Assembly: GCA_023213395.1 (NCBI GenBank)
Contig: CM041465.1
Location: 210,993,741 to 211,057,740, forward strand
Direction: 5' to 3'
Source of the DNA: Cycas panzhihuaensis
Taxonomy: Eukaryota; Cycadophyta
DNA length: 64,000 bases
Shown here: piece after piece, positions 34,641 to 46,246 of the stretch
How positions within the stretch are numbered: the stretch's first letter is position 1
Layout: the number at the start of each line of letters is the position of its first letter
Position numbers and translations under genes: made by a program
The notes under the pieces: generated by a model
Databases searched by the model: none
Seen by the model: the letters and a program-made list of their open reading frames with translations, nothing else
What the model was told of the DNA's origin: nothing

Positions 34641-35990
34641 AAGCAGTTGAGTCCTCAAGGTGTTAGAGATGCGGGCATTACCTGATGAACTCATCTAACT
34701 CCTAAGTTGCTTCTTTTGCATCATAATTGACCCATAGTACCAAATGATTAGAGATGGTATGATTTTGATGGTGGCATTGATAGCTAGAAATCATATGATT
34801 TGGGGGAATGGTGGGGATTTCCTCATCATTGAGAATGTGAAGGCTAGTATGTGGGCTAATGTTTTTACCTAGGCACTCTTTTAAGTAAGACACATGGAAA
34901 ACATTATAGATTCTCATATCTAGGGGAAGTTCAAGGGTGTATGCAACTTCACTAATTGTTTGAAGTACTTTAGATGGACCATAATAATAGGGACTTAACC
35001 TATGGATTGTGTGGGACTTAAAGAGTATGTTATTTATAAGTTTAAAGATAATAGAAAACTAGATCACCAATGGCAAATGCACAATTAGAATAGTGGCATT
35101 TGATGAGTTGCTTCATATAATTTTGTACATTATCTAGGTTTTACTTAAGTTTGTGAAGAATTTGGTTCATCTCTTAAAGCTTTTATTGGTCATGGCTATT
35201 TGGAGGTTGGTGGCTAAGTATGATGGGATGGGGGGTGATATCTATATAGAGCTAGAAATCGGGACATGCCTATGGCTAAATGGTGCGATGAGTTATATCC
35301 ATATTCTATTAAGGATAGCCAAAAAGTGCACTTAACTTGATGATTTGAAGTAAAATAATGCAGGTAAGTTTTAAGAGTTTTATTTAGAACCTCATATTAA
35401 CCATCAATTTAAGGATGGTATGCAAAGCTCATGTTAAATAAGGTTGTTACTACTTGAAAGAGATCCTACCAAAAAGAGATAATAAACTTAGGGTCCTTAT
35501 CGCAAATAATAGTTGAGAGAAAGCCATAAAGTTTAAATACAATTTGGATGTAGATATCAATATATGAGATAATTTATAAGAAGAGTAAATAGCAATGAAA
35601 TGTGAATATTTGATTACTCAATTGATGACCACTCAAATTGAGTCAAATCTAATTGATGTGGATAAAATTGTAATAAAATCCATGGTTATATCTTGCCACT
35701 TACCCTAAAGGATGTGTAGGGGTTAAAGAAGACCTCACAAGGCCTTAGTATTTACTTTATTTCTTTAGAAAATATCACATTCTGATATAAATATAAGGAT
35801 AGTGGACTTCATATGGGACCAAAATAAATCTACTCAAATGTGATAATATATCTTATCAAATCCTGAGTGGCCTTCTAAGGGAATGGAATGATACTCAATT
35901 AAAATATGAGAGATGTAAGAATAGGCTAGATATATAAAGATATAAATTTTAAATAATAAATAGGTATTATGGGTTGACCATCCTTTTTGG
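34641..35990 (-). pseudogene. Chromovirus integrase with chromodomain-like C-terminus
   Basis: Core near 35380-35510 reads ICDKDPKFIISFW (second catalytic-type Asp) and MSFAYHP-stop-IDG, where the Gln of the HPQxDGQ motif is a stop. YNSSHHLAISMS and the C-terminal region follow. The tail ORF at 34702-34917 has MRIYNVFHVSYLKECLG, the 'HNVFHVSxLK' motif, and ends LVLWVNYDAKEAT-stop-EL, matching the chromodomain 'YLVKWxGxxxxEATWE' with Trp turned to stop (34712-34714 region). A chromodomain targets integration to particular chromatin. Multiple frameshifts. Confidence 0.85.
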
Positions 35991-35999
35991 TTATGAGCT

Positions 36000-37335
36000 T
36001 TATGAATCTATTCAAAATAGTCAGGTTATTCCTTACTTTCGGCATCCAACTCTTATAATTATTCAGGATGAGGTTTTGAGATGGCATAAATTACCAAATT
36101 AAGGGTAGTGGAATTAGACAAAAGGTGAGAAATGGAATCTACAATAACATTATCCTTTCTTTTTTGTAGTATATGGCAAAGTCAAATACCTGTAAGCGAT
36201 CAATCCACTTAGCATGTTTTTCAGGTAATACCGATTAATCCAACAAGTAGTAGAGGTTGTGGTGATAAATAAGAATAGTAAATTAAAAACCCATAAGGAT
36301 TATCACCACTTATCCACTACATACAATATTTCTTTCATTTCCTTTTGATATGTGGACAACTAAAGTTCACGATCTTTAAGTTTTTAGCTTTCATGGGCTA
36401 TAAGGTGGAGGTTTTTCATAAGGAATACTCCCAAGATAAATCTTGATGCATTGCCTTTAAGTTAAAATAGTTGTGTGAAGTCTAGGGTGGAAAGTATTAG
36501 AGTAGAATTTATGACCAGTTTGAGGTAGATAAAGGTAACTTCTACATTAGAGGACCATTAAAATGAGTCTTTACAGAGCAGGTTGGTTAATGGGGCTACC
36601 AAAGAAGCATAATTATATACAAAATGCTTATAAAACCTAGTGAGGCTAAGAAATACATGTAGTTTCATGAGATTTATAAGGGTTGGCTAAGTGGTGATAA
36701 TCGATATTTTATCAGGGTTCACTCATGCCCCTTTCAATGATATGATGTGCCCTAAGTATTATACTTTAGGTTTGCCAAAATCATATTTAAAGAGTTTTGC
36801 ATATAATTGATGTCAGCATAAAATTTAGAAGACAACTTCTAAGTGATGGAGGTGGTGATCCAAGCAAGAACTATCTATGAGTATATCATCAAAGAAGATA
36901 ATCATAAACTTCTTAAGATAGGGAGAAAATATTTTATTCATGAGATCTTAAAAATTGGTTGGGCATTATAAAAGCCAAAAGACATTGCTCATAACTCAAA
37001 GTGCCCATGATGGATTCAAAAGGTTACCTTATGGTAGTCTTTTAGGGTAATTAGAATATGATAATACCCTAACTATTAATACAATTTAAAAAAAGTAAGG
37101 TACCATGGATTTCATCAAGTATATCATCGATTATTTAGGTGGGGAAATTATTTTTTCCCATAATTTTATTGAACTCCCTATAGTCTACACAGAGGTGAAA
37201 GGATGCATCTTTTATTCGCACTACAATTATTAGAGTTACATAGGGACTTTTACTTAGTTGGATGATTCCCATTTCCATCTTCTCATTAGTGACTTTCTTA
37301 ATTTCATTTTTCTGGAAGTAAGAGTTCCTATACAA
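36000..37335 (-). pseudogene. Chromovirus reverse transcriptase and RNase H
   Basis: RT fingers in the ORF 37135-37335: YRNSYFQKNEIKKVTNEKME then MGIIQLSKSPYVTLIIVVRI and HLCVDYREFNKI. The catalytic site FFDDIL is intact at 36879-36896, followed by HHLHHLEVVF and VQYLGHIIS-like blocks near 36750-36790. RNase H follows at about 36150-36500 in poor condition. Stops and frameshifts throughout; the plus-strand ORF at 35153-35335 is an antisense shadow of the integrase region. Confidence 0.85.
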
Positions 37336-37677
37336 CCTAAGACTAATTGGGTCATGGTAGGACTAAAGTTTGTTGATATGATAAAAGCCATGATCAAGTG
37401 ATGGAGTTGTAGGAAGGGGGGGAAATAGTTGGTGGTATTTGGTGATGATTTCTTAAATACATGGGTGAATCTAATGATTGGCTTAGATGTTGTTTAAATA
37501 GACTACATACCCTAGATTGCTTTGTAAATGTCTTTTCATTTACCTCAAGGAGACAACCTAATTTGGAGGGGTTTGGATCCCATGGATTTTATGTGTTTGA
37601 TCCATACTATCTTTAAATAAGATGAAAGTATTATTTAATGAATTATTAGTACTATATGTACCTAGGATTTGTAACCA

Positions 37678-38103
37678 TTAATTCCTTAGGATGGCATCAA
37701 ACCCACCTATAAATAGTGCATAAAAATCTAAAACTAGGAGGTACATGCCTATTTGGATGCATAGGTTTTTTACTACCCTAACATAATATAACTTTTGATA
37801 ATCTAGTAGGGAGTAAGTGAAACTAGTTTTTAGTATAATATAGAGGTTAAGTTGGTTAGCTAATGAGATATCAATGAAATTTAAAGATATGCCACCATTG
37901 ATTAGTATAGTCATTGGAGTCTTACAGAGGATACCCTTGACTTGAAGGGGTTCTAGACATGAGGTAGAAGTTATAACAAAGAGGGATACTTCTAGTTGAG
38001 GTTCAAGAATAGGTTCTATAGGTAGTTCTTCATCTTGTTCTTGATCTAAATCGGAGTCTATGTTTTCTTTGGAAGATAAGGTAGGGCTAATTGAGAAAAC
38101 CAC
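37678..38103 (-). pseudogene. Chromovirus protease
   Basis: An open stretch of 141 codons. Residues 53-60 LQVKGILC precede the active-site block TILINGGISLNFIDISLANQ (residues 65-84), where the family Asp is Asn (residue 69) and the next Ser/Thr is Gly. YYVRVVKNL and LDFYALFIGGFDAIL match the later 'V.VANG' and 'L.L.G.D.VLG' segments. The upstream 40 residues are acidic linker from Gag. Inactive by the Asp change. Confidence 0.85.
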
Positions 38104-39098
38104 ATAACTAGCCTTATAAATTTTGCCATGTTTAAAACTCCACTCCTTTGTACACTAAACACACAGGCCTATTTTCATTCAATAATACAATTCATTTGAT
38201 GTGACTTAATCTTATTTTATTGAAGGGTCTTTTGAATAGCACTCTGTTGTAGGTCAAACTAAATCATCAACTTGAGGTCAAGGTCATGAGGATTTAACTT
38301 GTTAAAGTTGTTGAAACCATGGGAAGTCCCTTTGAGAGGAAGTTATTTTCTTTAATGTAAATTCTATATCTATTGCTCTATCCATTTCAATGTCTTATTT
38401 TAGACTAGGTAAAGGTAATGTTTTAAGGTATATTTAGATGTGCTCTTTAAGTCTTATAACATAAGTACCAATAATGCTTTGTTTATCTAAAAATTTACTA
38501 ACACGGTTATGCAATGTTTGAAATTTGTCTATATATATATTTTCACCAATGATACTTACTTTAGCCTTATAAACTAGGTAAAGAATGATTAATTCCATAT
38601 GTCCTCATACTATTCAAAGAAACTATTAGGGAAATATATCCATGTTTGATTTGGAGAATATTCTCACTTCCACCAGCAAAACCAATGATATGCTTTTCCA
38701 TCCATCTGGATGGATGCATAGGTTATCTAATCTTCCTTAGAGATTAGATTGAGTGTAAAATAGGACTCCAACTTATTAATTTAACTTCAACCACTTTCCT
38801 TGTTAAGATTAGGGTTGAAAGTCAAAATATTAATCTTATGATGGAGATGTTATAGCCATAGAAATGGATTTCCTACATGGTTTAGTAGAGGGTTGCTTAA
38901 CTGATTTGACGATCAAGGGTTGCCTATCTAATTTGGTAACCCTATAGAGTTAGAGTTATATTGCACTATATAGTTTAGAATTACAATGGTATCAATATTT
39001 GTTAGAAGATTGGATATTTCAATCCTTACCTCTTCTTAGAAATCAATAAAATTTATTTCTAAAGTGAGGATTCTATTTACTAGAGTAGGAGGAGCCAT
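38104..39098 (-). pseudogene. Chromovirus gag with zinc knuckle
   Basis: Likely start ATG on the minus strand at 39096-39098 (MAPPTLVNRILTLEINFIDF). Capsid core near 38650-38790: KLESYFTLNLISKED then ITYASIQMDGKAYHWFCWWK, the 'LExxFxxxxxxExxKIxxAxxxLxGxAxxW' pattern. The zinc knuckle near 38120-38165 reads GLCV-stop-CTKEWSFKHGKIY; the last Cys ligand is Tyr. Several in-frame stops. Confidence 0.75.
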
Positions 39099-40437
39099 TA
39101 TGAAGGTAAAAAGGCCTTCTAAGGAAAGCGACTAGTAAATAATGGGAGAAGTAAGATAGAGTGGGTTTTAATGAAATAAGGATAAGTAGAGAGAATGGAC
39201 TTCAAAAAATTTAGGAATTCCTACTAAAAGGAAAAAAGGAGGAGGAGGAGGAGAGAGGACGAGGTATATGTATCTTGTTAAGCCCAAAATTTGAGTAAGA
39301 AAATCACCTAGTGCATTAGAATGAGCATAAATAACTTGTCAAAATAGTATAGGTGGGTTTTAGAAAAAAAATTTAACTATTGGAGCCCATAGGATTTCTA
39401 TAGGTTGATTTTTCCCAAAACTAACAGCTAAAATTGACCTAATAGAAAATGATTAATGTGACACATTGATCAAAATAAGATGTATGAACTTTTATGGTAA
39501 TTTTGGAGTTATAGACTAATTAGCTATAAATATAAATTGTGTTAAAGGTTTGGATAGGAATTTTAATGTTGTTGTTTTGATTGCAATATTCTACTATCTA
39601 TATCAATGCTTGTTCCTTTGTAGAGATATATTACATATGCTATTAGCTACTTAACAATAGATTTATTTTTGAGAATACCTAATAATTTTATAGGTGATTG
39701 ACTTGGGACAACATTTTTTAAAATTATTTAGCAGTGATTTACAATAGTAATATAGTAACTTTGATAAAAATATAATAGTCTAACACATTTATTCAAGGTA
39801 ATTATGAAGCCTACTAGGCTCTAATAAAGGTTTATTTATCTCTATATTCCCTTTAATAAACTTCCTTGTCATTACTATCTCTTGACCTAATATCTTAGGG
39901 CACTACTTATAGAGGAACATCTATTACTATAAGGTCAATAATCATGTAAGGGTGTTCATGAAAGGTAAGTTCTTGGAACTAATTTCTAACCAATGCATTA
40001 TAGAGTTCGAACAACTAGCATTTTTTTCTAATTTAGGATAGTAAAGGAACCTATAAGAGTCCTTTAATATATCTAAAGTTCTATGGAGGCTCAATTTCGT
40101 AGTTGAATTTTATTTGAAAACTTGCATAATTAAAATGATCCACTTTACTTCACGTACAGATGTATACCCACATACACTTAACCCAAAATGATAAATCCCC
40201 TTTATATTTAAAGACCCATAACATAGGGTCTCTATCTAAACACCAGAGGAAGGGATGGATGTGACTTAACTTTCATTACCCACTTGTAGTTGACTACTTT
40301 CGAACAAAACATAATAGAATAAATATAATTGATTTCAAAAGAAGGATTTTAAGATATTCACCAAGGAAAAGTAAAATTTTTCCCTTTTCTAGTACTTTCT
40401 TTGATTTGTTAGCCACTTTATCTAGATTTGACACTTT
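39099..40437. other. Chromovirus leader region (unusually long)
   Basis: 1.3 kb between primer site and gag start without recognised coding. A purine-rich GGAGGAGGAGGAGAGAGGAC stretch at 39239-39259 is followed by TGTTAAGCCC at 39277, which could be the start of an inserted solo LTR on the plus strand; no partner end was found. Confidence 0.4.
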
Positions 40438-40449
40438 ATTCTAATGCCA
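40438..40449 (-). other. Chromovirus primer-binding site
   Basis: Minus-strand TGGCATTAGAAT, two bases inside the 5' LTR, is a decayed TGGTATCAGAGC (tRNA-iMet type); the differences are all transitions except the last base. Confidence 0.75.
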
Positions 40450-40451
40450 TT

Positions 40452-40849
40452 TGTAGCATGGCTTCCCAATAATTCTCCTCGTATACTAAAATGACAAAAA
40501 AAAGAAAAGAGAATAAAGGCAATATTTTTATTAAATTATGAAGTAGATTACAAAAAATGAACTTATAATGGACTCAATATACACCAAAGGAACACCAAAA
40601 GGAGTACTGAAGTATAATATCTCTAGGGAGCAAATACATAACCAACATTTACTATAATCCACAAACCTTAAATAAACAAGAAAGGTCTTTCTTAAAATAA
40701 TTCTATGAGTGAGCCAAATGGTCTTACATTTTATTAGAGGACTTAATAATATGTGTACAAAGATTAATGGCTAACATTAACGCTTAACTACTTAGTGGTT
40801 TACCACTTGCTAATTCTCTATTCTGCTAACAAGATATAGCCATGTAACA
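40452..40849 (-). repeat. 5' LTR of the chromovirus
   Basis: 398 bp with TG...CA ends (plus-strand TGTAGCATGG ... CATGTAACA). Partner of 34227-34627. Confidence 0.88.
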
Positions 40850-41890
40850 CCTTAGTTGACCAATTCTTACATTTACATAGACATGAATGAATAACCAACT
40901 ATAACTACTAAGATAGTTTATATAATTAACCAATTGATGAAGCTACCTTAATCAACTAAGTCAAGCTAACTAATTAGGTCAACTAATTGATTAGGTTAAC
41001 TTAAGCCAATTAATATCTTGCCCATACTTAGCATATGCTCAATCTAAACATAATGCACTTGAATAATATCTAGCATTTATCTTAGACTAAAAAAAATACT
41101 AAATACAAAATTTATATAAAAGAACTTATAATAATAGTATACTAAATAAAATTTAAAATTAATTTAGTAGAGAAGGAAAAGGAAAATAACTATCAAAGGG
41201 GGTTAATAAAGACACATCAAACTTCAAAGAGTTCAAGGTAACATAGTGATCAATCATAGCCCATAGTGATCAATCATAGCCCATATCTAGTATAAAGGCA
41301 AAAAGACTTGCTTTTCATTCATCTTCATTAACTAAATATTACATTTTTGTTATTTTTCTTCAATCAACATGTCATGTAATAATCCAATACTAATATCTAA
41401 CTTAGTGAAATCATCATTAAAAACATTAATAATAAAGAATAGTAGTAAAACACTAGATCTTTTACAACATAAAGTTATGCTTGCTTGCTTATTTTAAAAC
41501 TGAAATATTTAGCCTACTTAAAGCACCAATTATAAGAAACTTTGTAAATGATTAACATCATTGTATAAGTATGTGAATGGCATGAGATGTGGTAATGGCC
41601 TACCACATAAAATGCTTTTTGCCTATTTTGGGATTGTAGATGGCATTTTGTTAATCACGATGCCTTAAATATTGAAATAATTTAAGCTAATGCATGTGTT
41701 TTGTCAAAATTTCCTTGATTTTTGTCTTCTTGACTTCCTTTGAATCAATATTCTCTCCATCTAGGGGTAGACTTGTAAATTCATAAATCAATTATAAGGT
41801 GACTACCAAAAATAATAATTTCTATAATAATTCAAAACTATTATGCATATTATCTAAGAAATACTAGTGCACCTTAGTAAGTGGCCTTGC
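40850..41890. other. Gene-free AT-rich region with AATTAGGTCAACTAATTGATT phrases
   Basis: Short overlapping TTAATTGGTTAA/CAATTGATTAGGT-like phrases at 40915-41010 form a loose local repeat. No coding domain recognised. Confidence 0.4.
41242..41281. repeat. Perfect 20-bp tandem duplication
   Basis: Two identical adjacent copies of CATAGTGATCAATCATAGCC, followed by a partial third (CATA). Identity of the copies implies a recent event. Confidence 0.95.
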
Positions 41891-41959
41891 TTCTTATTTC
41901 CTCAACAATATCTCCACTAATAGATGATATAGCATTAAATTTCCAAGTTACCTTCTAGA

Positions 41960-42880
41960 ATGTGAATTTGTTTCACTTTATTTTGTATCTCATGAAATCT
42001 TTATTCTCAATCTTGGTCTTATTAAACCATGCAATTACCTCATCATTTTTCTCTAGTCTAATGCACTAAATGAGACCATTTCTCCATTTAAATTTGTTAC
42101 ACATGGCTTACCATATATCTATAGCTAACTCTTGTATTTTTATGTCTTTTCATATTCTTCTTGAAACACTATTACCCAACTAGGGACAAGCAAAATTACT
42201 ACATGTAATTGTTCTTCTTCTTCTCTCCTAAAGAGTGCATTTGCTGTGATGTTTAGTTTCCCTTCTTGTAGGAAATTTCAAAGTCATAAGTCTATATTTT
42301 ATTCATATATTTCTATTACTTATGGCATAGTTCTTTATGTTTGAAGAGGTAGTGGTAGCTATTGTGATTTGTTTATGCTTCTTAAGAGATAATGTTTCTC
42401 TTTATATAGGGTATGCATGATAATTGGAATGTCCTTGTCATACACTAAGTAAAGCTACTCACTAGCACTTAACTTTCTACTTTCAAATGTGATAAGCCTT
42501 CCTTGTCGTGTTAGTATAACTCTAGTATAAGTTCCAAAAGCATTACACTTAAGGATAAATAACTGGTGCAAGTTTAGGGATGTTAGTATTGTTCATGTTA
42601 CCATAACTTCCTTTAATTATTAGAAACATTCTTATGCCTATGTACCCCACTATAAAAAAATCTTCTATAAAAGATTTATAAGGATACATACTTGCTATTT
42701 ATAGTTTTTTATAAATCATCGATTATATCCTATTAGCCATAGAAACCCTCTTAACTTGATAATATTCTTAGGTACGAGGCACTTAAAAATAGTATTAGTT
42801 TTTATTAAATCAACCTTAACTCCTTTATTAAAAATAATATGACCTATTAGTACAAGAAAATGTGGTAATCTTAGATTTCA
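41960..42880 (-). pseudogene. Gypsy RT end and RNase H relic, isolated
   Basis: Minus strand, from LIGHIIFNKGVKVDLIKTNT (near 42790-42850) through KNIIKLRGFLWLIGYNR, the RNase H block HQLFILKCNAFGTYTRVILT, RQGRLITFESRKLSASE-stop-LYLVYDKDIPIIMHTL (near 42350-42500) and NITANALFRREEEEQL (42205-42262), the RNase H/integrase border. In order it is RT connection, RNase H with intact-looking spacing, then lost. The style is chromovirus-like (Q.GR.I.FESRKL), different from T2 and T3. No LTRs, gag or palm domain seen nearby; below 42190 matches to integrase are too weak to call. Confidence 0.8.
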
Positions 42881-42969
42881 ACTAAATATATCCCATATAC
42901 TTTAGTGAGAATCTAAGATCATATCTCAATCAATATTTTATAAGTTTAAGATAGAGTTTATTGAAAAAA

Positions 42970-43850
42970 AATCATTTAGTTGAGCGATAATGAAATGTGT
43001 GTCATCTTAATTTGAAATTTAAGACTAAGAGGTTTGAGGAACCCAAAGGATAAAAATTTACTCCTAAAAATAAGATTTAACTTACTTCAAAGAAAATACC
43101 AACAATAGGCTATCATGCCAATATTTTCTCCATAGTAAGTAAAAATGACCATCCTAATGTCTCTAAGGCTACCTATACACTTATTCCCCCAAAGATTATT
43201 GGATGGTCTCTACTAGTTTAGATAGCCTAAGCCTATAAGAATCACGATCTCCAACCTTGGTAGTAAACTATAAGATGCATCTAGTAACGATGAATATTAT
43301 AAGTAATGGCAAAATAAATCCCTATATGGTCTCTCTAGATAAAGCCACTAAGCCAATTATAGTTTTGTATTGCACTTCTAAAGAGTGAGTATATAGTCAA
43401 CCCACTTACTCTTTGATACCCCCAAAGCTATCAAAGTTACTTATAACCTAGGTTTTTATGGACAGGTCCAAGTAGGTAAAGCATACCCACATGATTGTAC
43501 CCCTACTAGGATCTTGTCCTAACTAGCTAAAAGATTGACGCACTTAGGATTCTTGTGTTAACAAAGGGTCTTAGTCTAGTAATTTCATGGTAAAAGTAGC
43601 AAGATAGGATTTTAACTCTATAAACACTTAAAACATACACATGGATCCTAGGAGATGATGACAGATCGATGAAATAAAATACTTCAACAATAACCTATTG
43701 ATTAAAAATCTGGTCTTAACAAAAATTACAACTTAAAATATTGAGCCAATAATATACACGGAAAAAGTTAGCAGAAAATATTGAAGATCCATCAAATCTT
43801 AAATTCATTATGTGTGTTTATGAAACTAAAATTAAAAATTGTATTGATTT
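42970..43850. other. Gene-free region
   Basis: No recognisable domain. Moderately GC-richer patches at 43190-43260 and 43440-43560 could be LTR debris of the relic to the left. Confidence 0.4.
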
Positions 43851-43855
43851 TTGTA

Positions 43856-44056
<201 letters not shown>

Positions 44057-45511
44057 TCAACAATAGCAATGTGCACCAAGCCCCTTTAAGAGTCAATGGC
44101 AAAATAATTAAAAATACTTACTAAATCCCCAATGTAACTATAAAGACTAGTTTTATCCCGTTTATTTTTTGTTTTCTAAATTTAGAATTAAAATCAAACT
44201 ATATGCTTATGCATTTTAATTTCCCCTTTCTAATTCATTTTAACTAGTTGCAAATTAAAGTGTGAGTGCATATAGACTGCACTAAATCTATATGACTATT
44301 TTGCCAATCGAAACTGCTTTCATTTATCTATATGAAGGTTAAAAAGTGGCCTACTTATGTTTTGCATAATGATGACCAAGTGCATATATGATAATCAAAT
44401 GAAAATTTATCAAAAGTTTATTTAAAACCTTACTTTTGCACCATGGAAATAAAATAATAAATATTAATCTGATAAGCACATAGAGTGATCCTTATCCTAT
44501 TATAAGTATACATTAGATTTGCATGCAACAAGCACAATAGATAATTAATGTCATTAAGGGTCATTATAGTATGCCAAAGGGCATGCCATTTATCCTTATC
44601 ATGAGACACATTTAATTATTGTTCTTTCCCTCTAATAGGCATGTGGTTTCTATGGTCTATATGTGTGTAGTTCCTTTTGTTCAATTTTTCATCTATAGTT
44701 GATTAGAGAATGTGAATAAGTGAACATTATTTTGAAGTCTTTAAGGTTTGGTGTAGAAACCTTTAATGATCATTATTAGACAGACACATGGATATATATT
44801 TACCCCTAATGAAACTTTAATGGAATATTTTAAGGGGTAATGTCTTATAATAAATTCAAGTATTCTTCAAGATGTTAACTTTGAAACACGTTGTAGCATT
44901 TACTTATTATCTATAATTTTACATTAAGATTTAATTAAAACAAATCATTAAAAGTTTACTTTCACCCTTTTAAATCTGTTATATCATTTATAAATATATT
45001 TAAAAGTTTTTAAACAACTTTAACCAAGGATACATGAATGAATTTCTCTAAATATATAACTCATATGTATTAAGAAAGTTTATTTGAAAACATGTGTTTA
45101 ATGTTTGCAAGGAGGGTGTTAAAAAGGTGTATTTTTCCTTAAAAATGTGTGCATAGAAGTACAAATATATATATATATATAAGTTGTCTTAAGGTAAGAT
45201 GTTTGTATGTGGTGGGGGTGAGTTCACAAGACTTGACCCTATGACTTACTTATCTCAAAATGCTCTAATCTTAACACCCTAACCAACTAACTAACTAACA
45301 CACTCATTAATTAAATAAATTAAAAAAAAATCAAATATTTAAGCCACCCTAACATACTCATCAACTAAAAGAAAAAATATCAAACATTTAAACCACTCTT
45401 TTAATTGATTAATAGCATATATGTGTGTATGTGCTTCTAAAGGTTGAGTGATCCAATTACACATGGTAAAGCACTTTTGTTAAACTAAACATGATATATA
45501 TCTATATCTAT

Positions 45512-45514
<3 letters not shown>
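44057..45514. other. Gene-free AT-rich region
   Basis: No coding domain recognised. Short AT repeat at 45167-45180. Repeated AACTAACTAAC at 45285-45300. Confidence 0.4.

Positions 45515-45580
<66 letters not shown>
45515..45580. repeat. (TC)n(TA)n microsatellite
   Basis: About 23 TC units then 10 TA units. The TC part parallels the tract at 2505-2548. Confidence 0.97.
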
Positions 45581-45928
45581 AAGATTGAGTGATTGAAATA
45601 CTTATAATCAAGTGGCTTCATTGGACTAAACATTATATATAAAGAAATGACATTATCATCCGATTATCTCATGAAATAAATGATGGCATAATAAACCACT
45701 TAAAAAAAAAAAAGTTGTCACCACATCGATCCTAGATAGAGAATGTTTGATTATACAATATATAGCATGATCGCATATATACATTCTATGGACAAATTGA
45801 TCTCCGTGATCTCTTTGGGATAGAAACGACCACGTGGCATTTGGGTTTAAAGTGATTCAAGATCATCTATATGGTGATTGAATGATCATTAAAATGAGTG
45901 CATGAATTGGTTCAAAAGTGAACACTAT

Positions 45929-45933
45929 AAATA
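45929..45933. repeat. Target-site duplication AAATA (left)
   Basis: Identical to 49920-49924, directly outside the LTRs of the short copia element. Confidence 0.88.
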
Positions 45934-46232
45934 TGTTGAAAATGATATTCATTTTCTACTAAGGGGTGTGCATAGTGGTATTGGGACTCTGCGGGACTAC
46001 CTCTAGCTATCATTAACTGACCTAGGTAATAGGTATGTATTTTATATTCTTTTCTTTTTTAAAATTAAAAAAAAGTTTTGGTCGATGGTGGGATTGCTTA
46101 ACATTTTGACTATAAATATGAGATGTAAATACTCAACGATGTTCTTTAACACCACCATTTATTAGAAATTTAATTAATATTTTGATAATATGGAATGATT
46201 ACCTATTTTGCTTTGTCCCCACGTATTTTTCA
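45934..46232 (+). repeat. 5' LTR of short copia element 1
   Basis: 299 bp, TGTTGAAAATG...TTTTTCA. Shares long blocks with the 3' LTR (AAGGGGTGTGCATAGTGG, ACTATAAATATRAG, GTTCTTTAACACCAC, TATTTTGATAATATG). ACTATAAATATGAG at about 46107-46120 is a plausible TATA box, conserved in both LTRs. Confidence 0.92.
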
Positions 46233-46234
46233 TT

Positions 46235-46246
46235 TGGTATTAGAGG
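46235..46246 (+). other. Primer-binding site of short copia element 1
   Basis: TGGTATTAGAGG, two bases after the 5' LTR; matches TGGTATCAGAGC with two changes. A second TGGTATTACAGTG at 46253 looks like a partial repeat of it. Confidence 0.88.

Larger units (their letters stand above)
34227..40849 (-). mobile_element. Chromovirus-type Ty3/gypsy LTR retrotransposon, about 6.6 kb
   Basis: Minus-strand element with LTRs of about 400 bp at both ends, Met-tRNA-type primer site, polypurine tract, and gag, protease, RT, RNase H, integrase and a chromodomain-like tail in gypsy order. The LTRs are strongly diverged (I estimate 20% or more), so this insertion is much older than the copia in T2. A target duplication is not clear (CCTCT left, CCTTA right). 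The short length and LTR size suggest the Reina or Galadriel side of the chromoviruses, but this is not settled. Confidence 0.85.

Noticed and set aside
35153-35335. Plus-strand ORF in the chromovirus
   Set aside because: Antisense shadow of the integrase region; no resemblance to extra ORFs.
39277-40437. Possible plus-strand solo LTR starting TGTTAAGCCC after a purine tract
   Set aside because: No matching end, partner copy or target duplication found; kept only as a remark in the leader entry.
34222-40854. CCTCT/CCTTA as target duplication of the chromovirus
   Set aside because: Only three of five bases match, and the left LTR border is uncertain.
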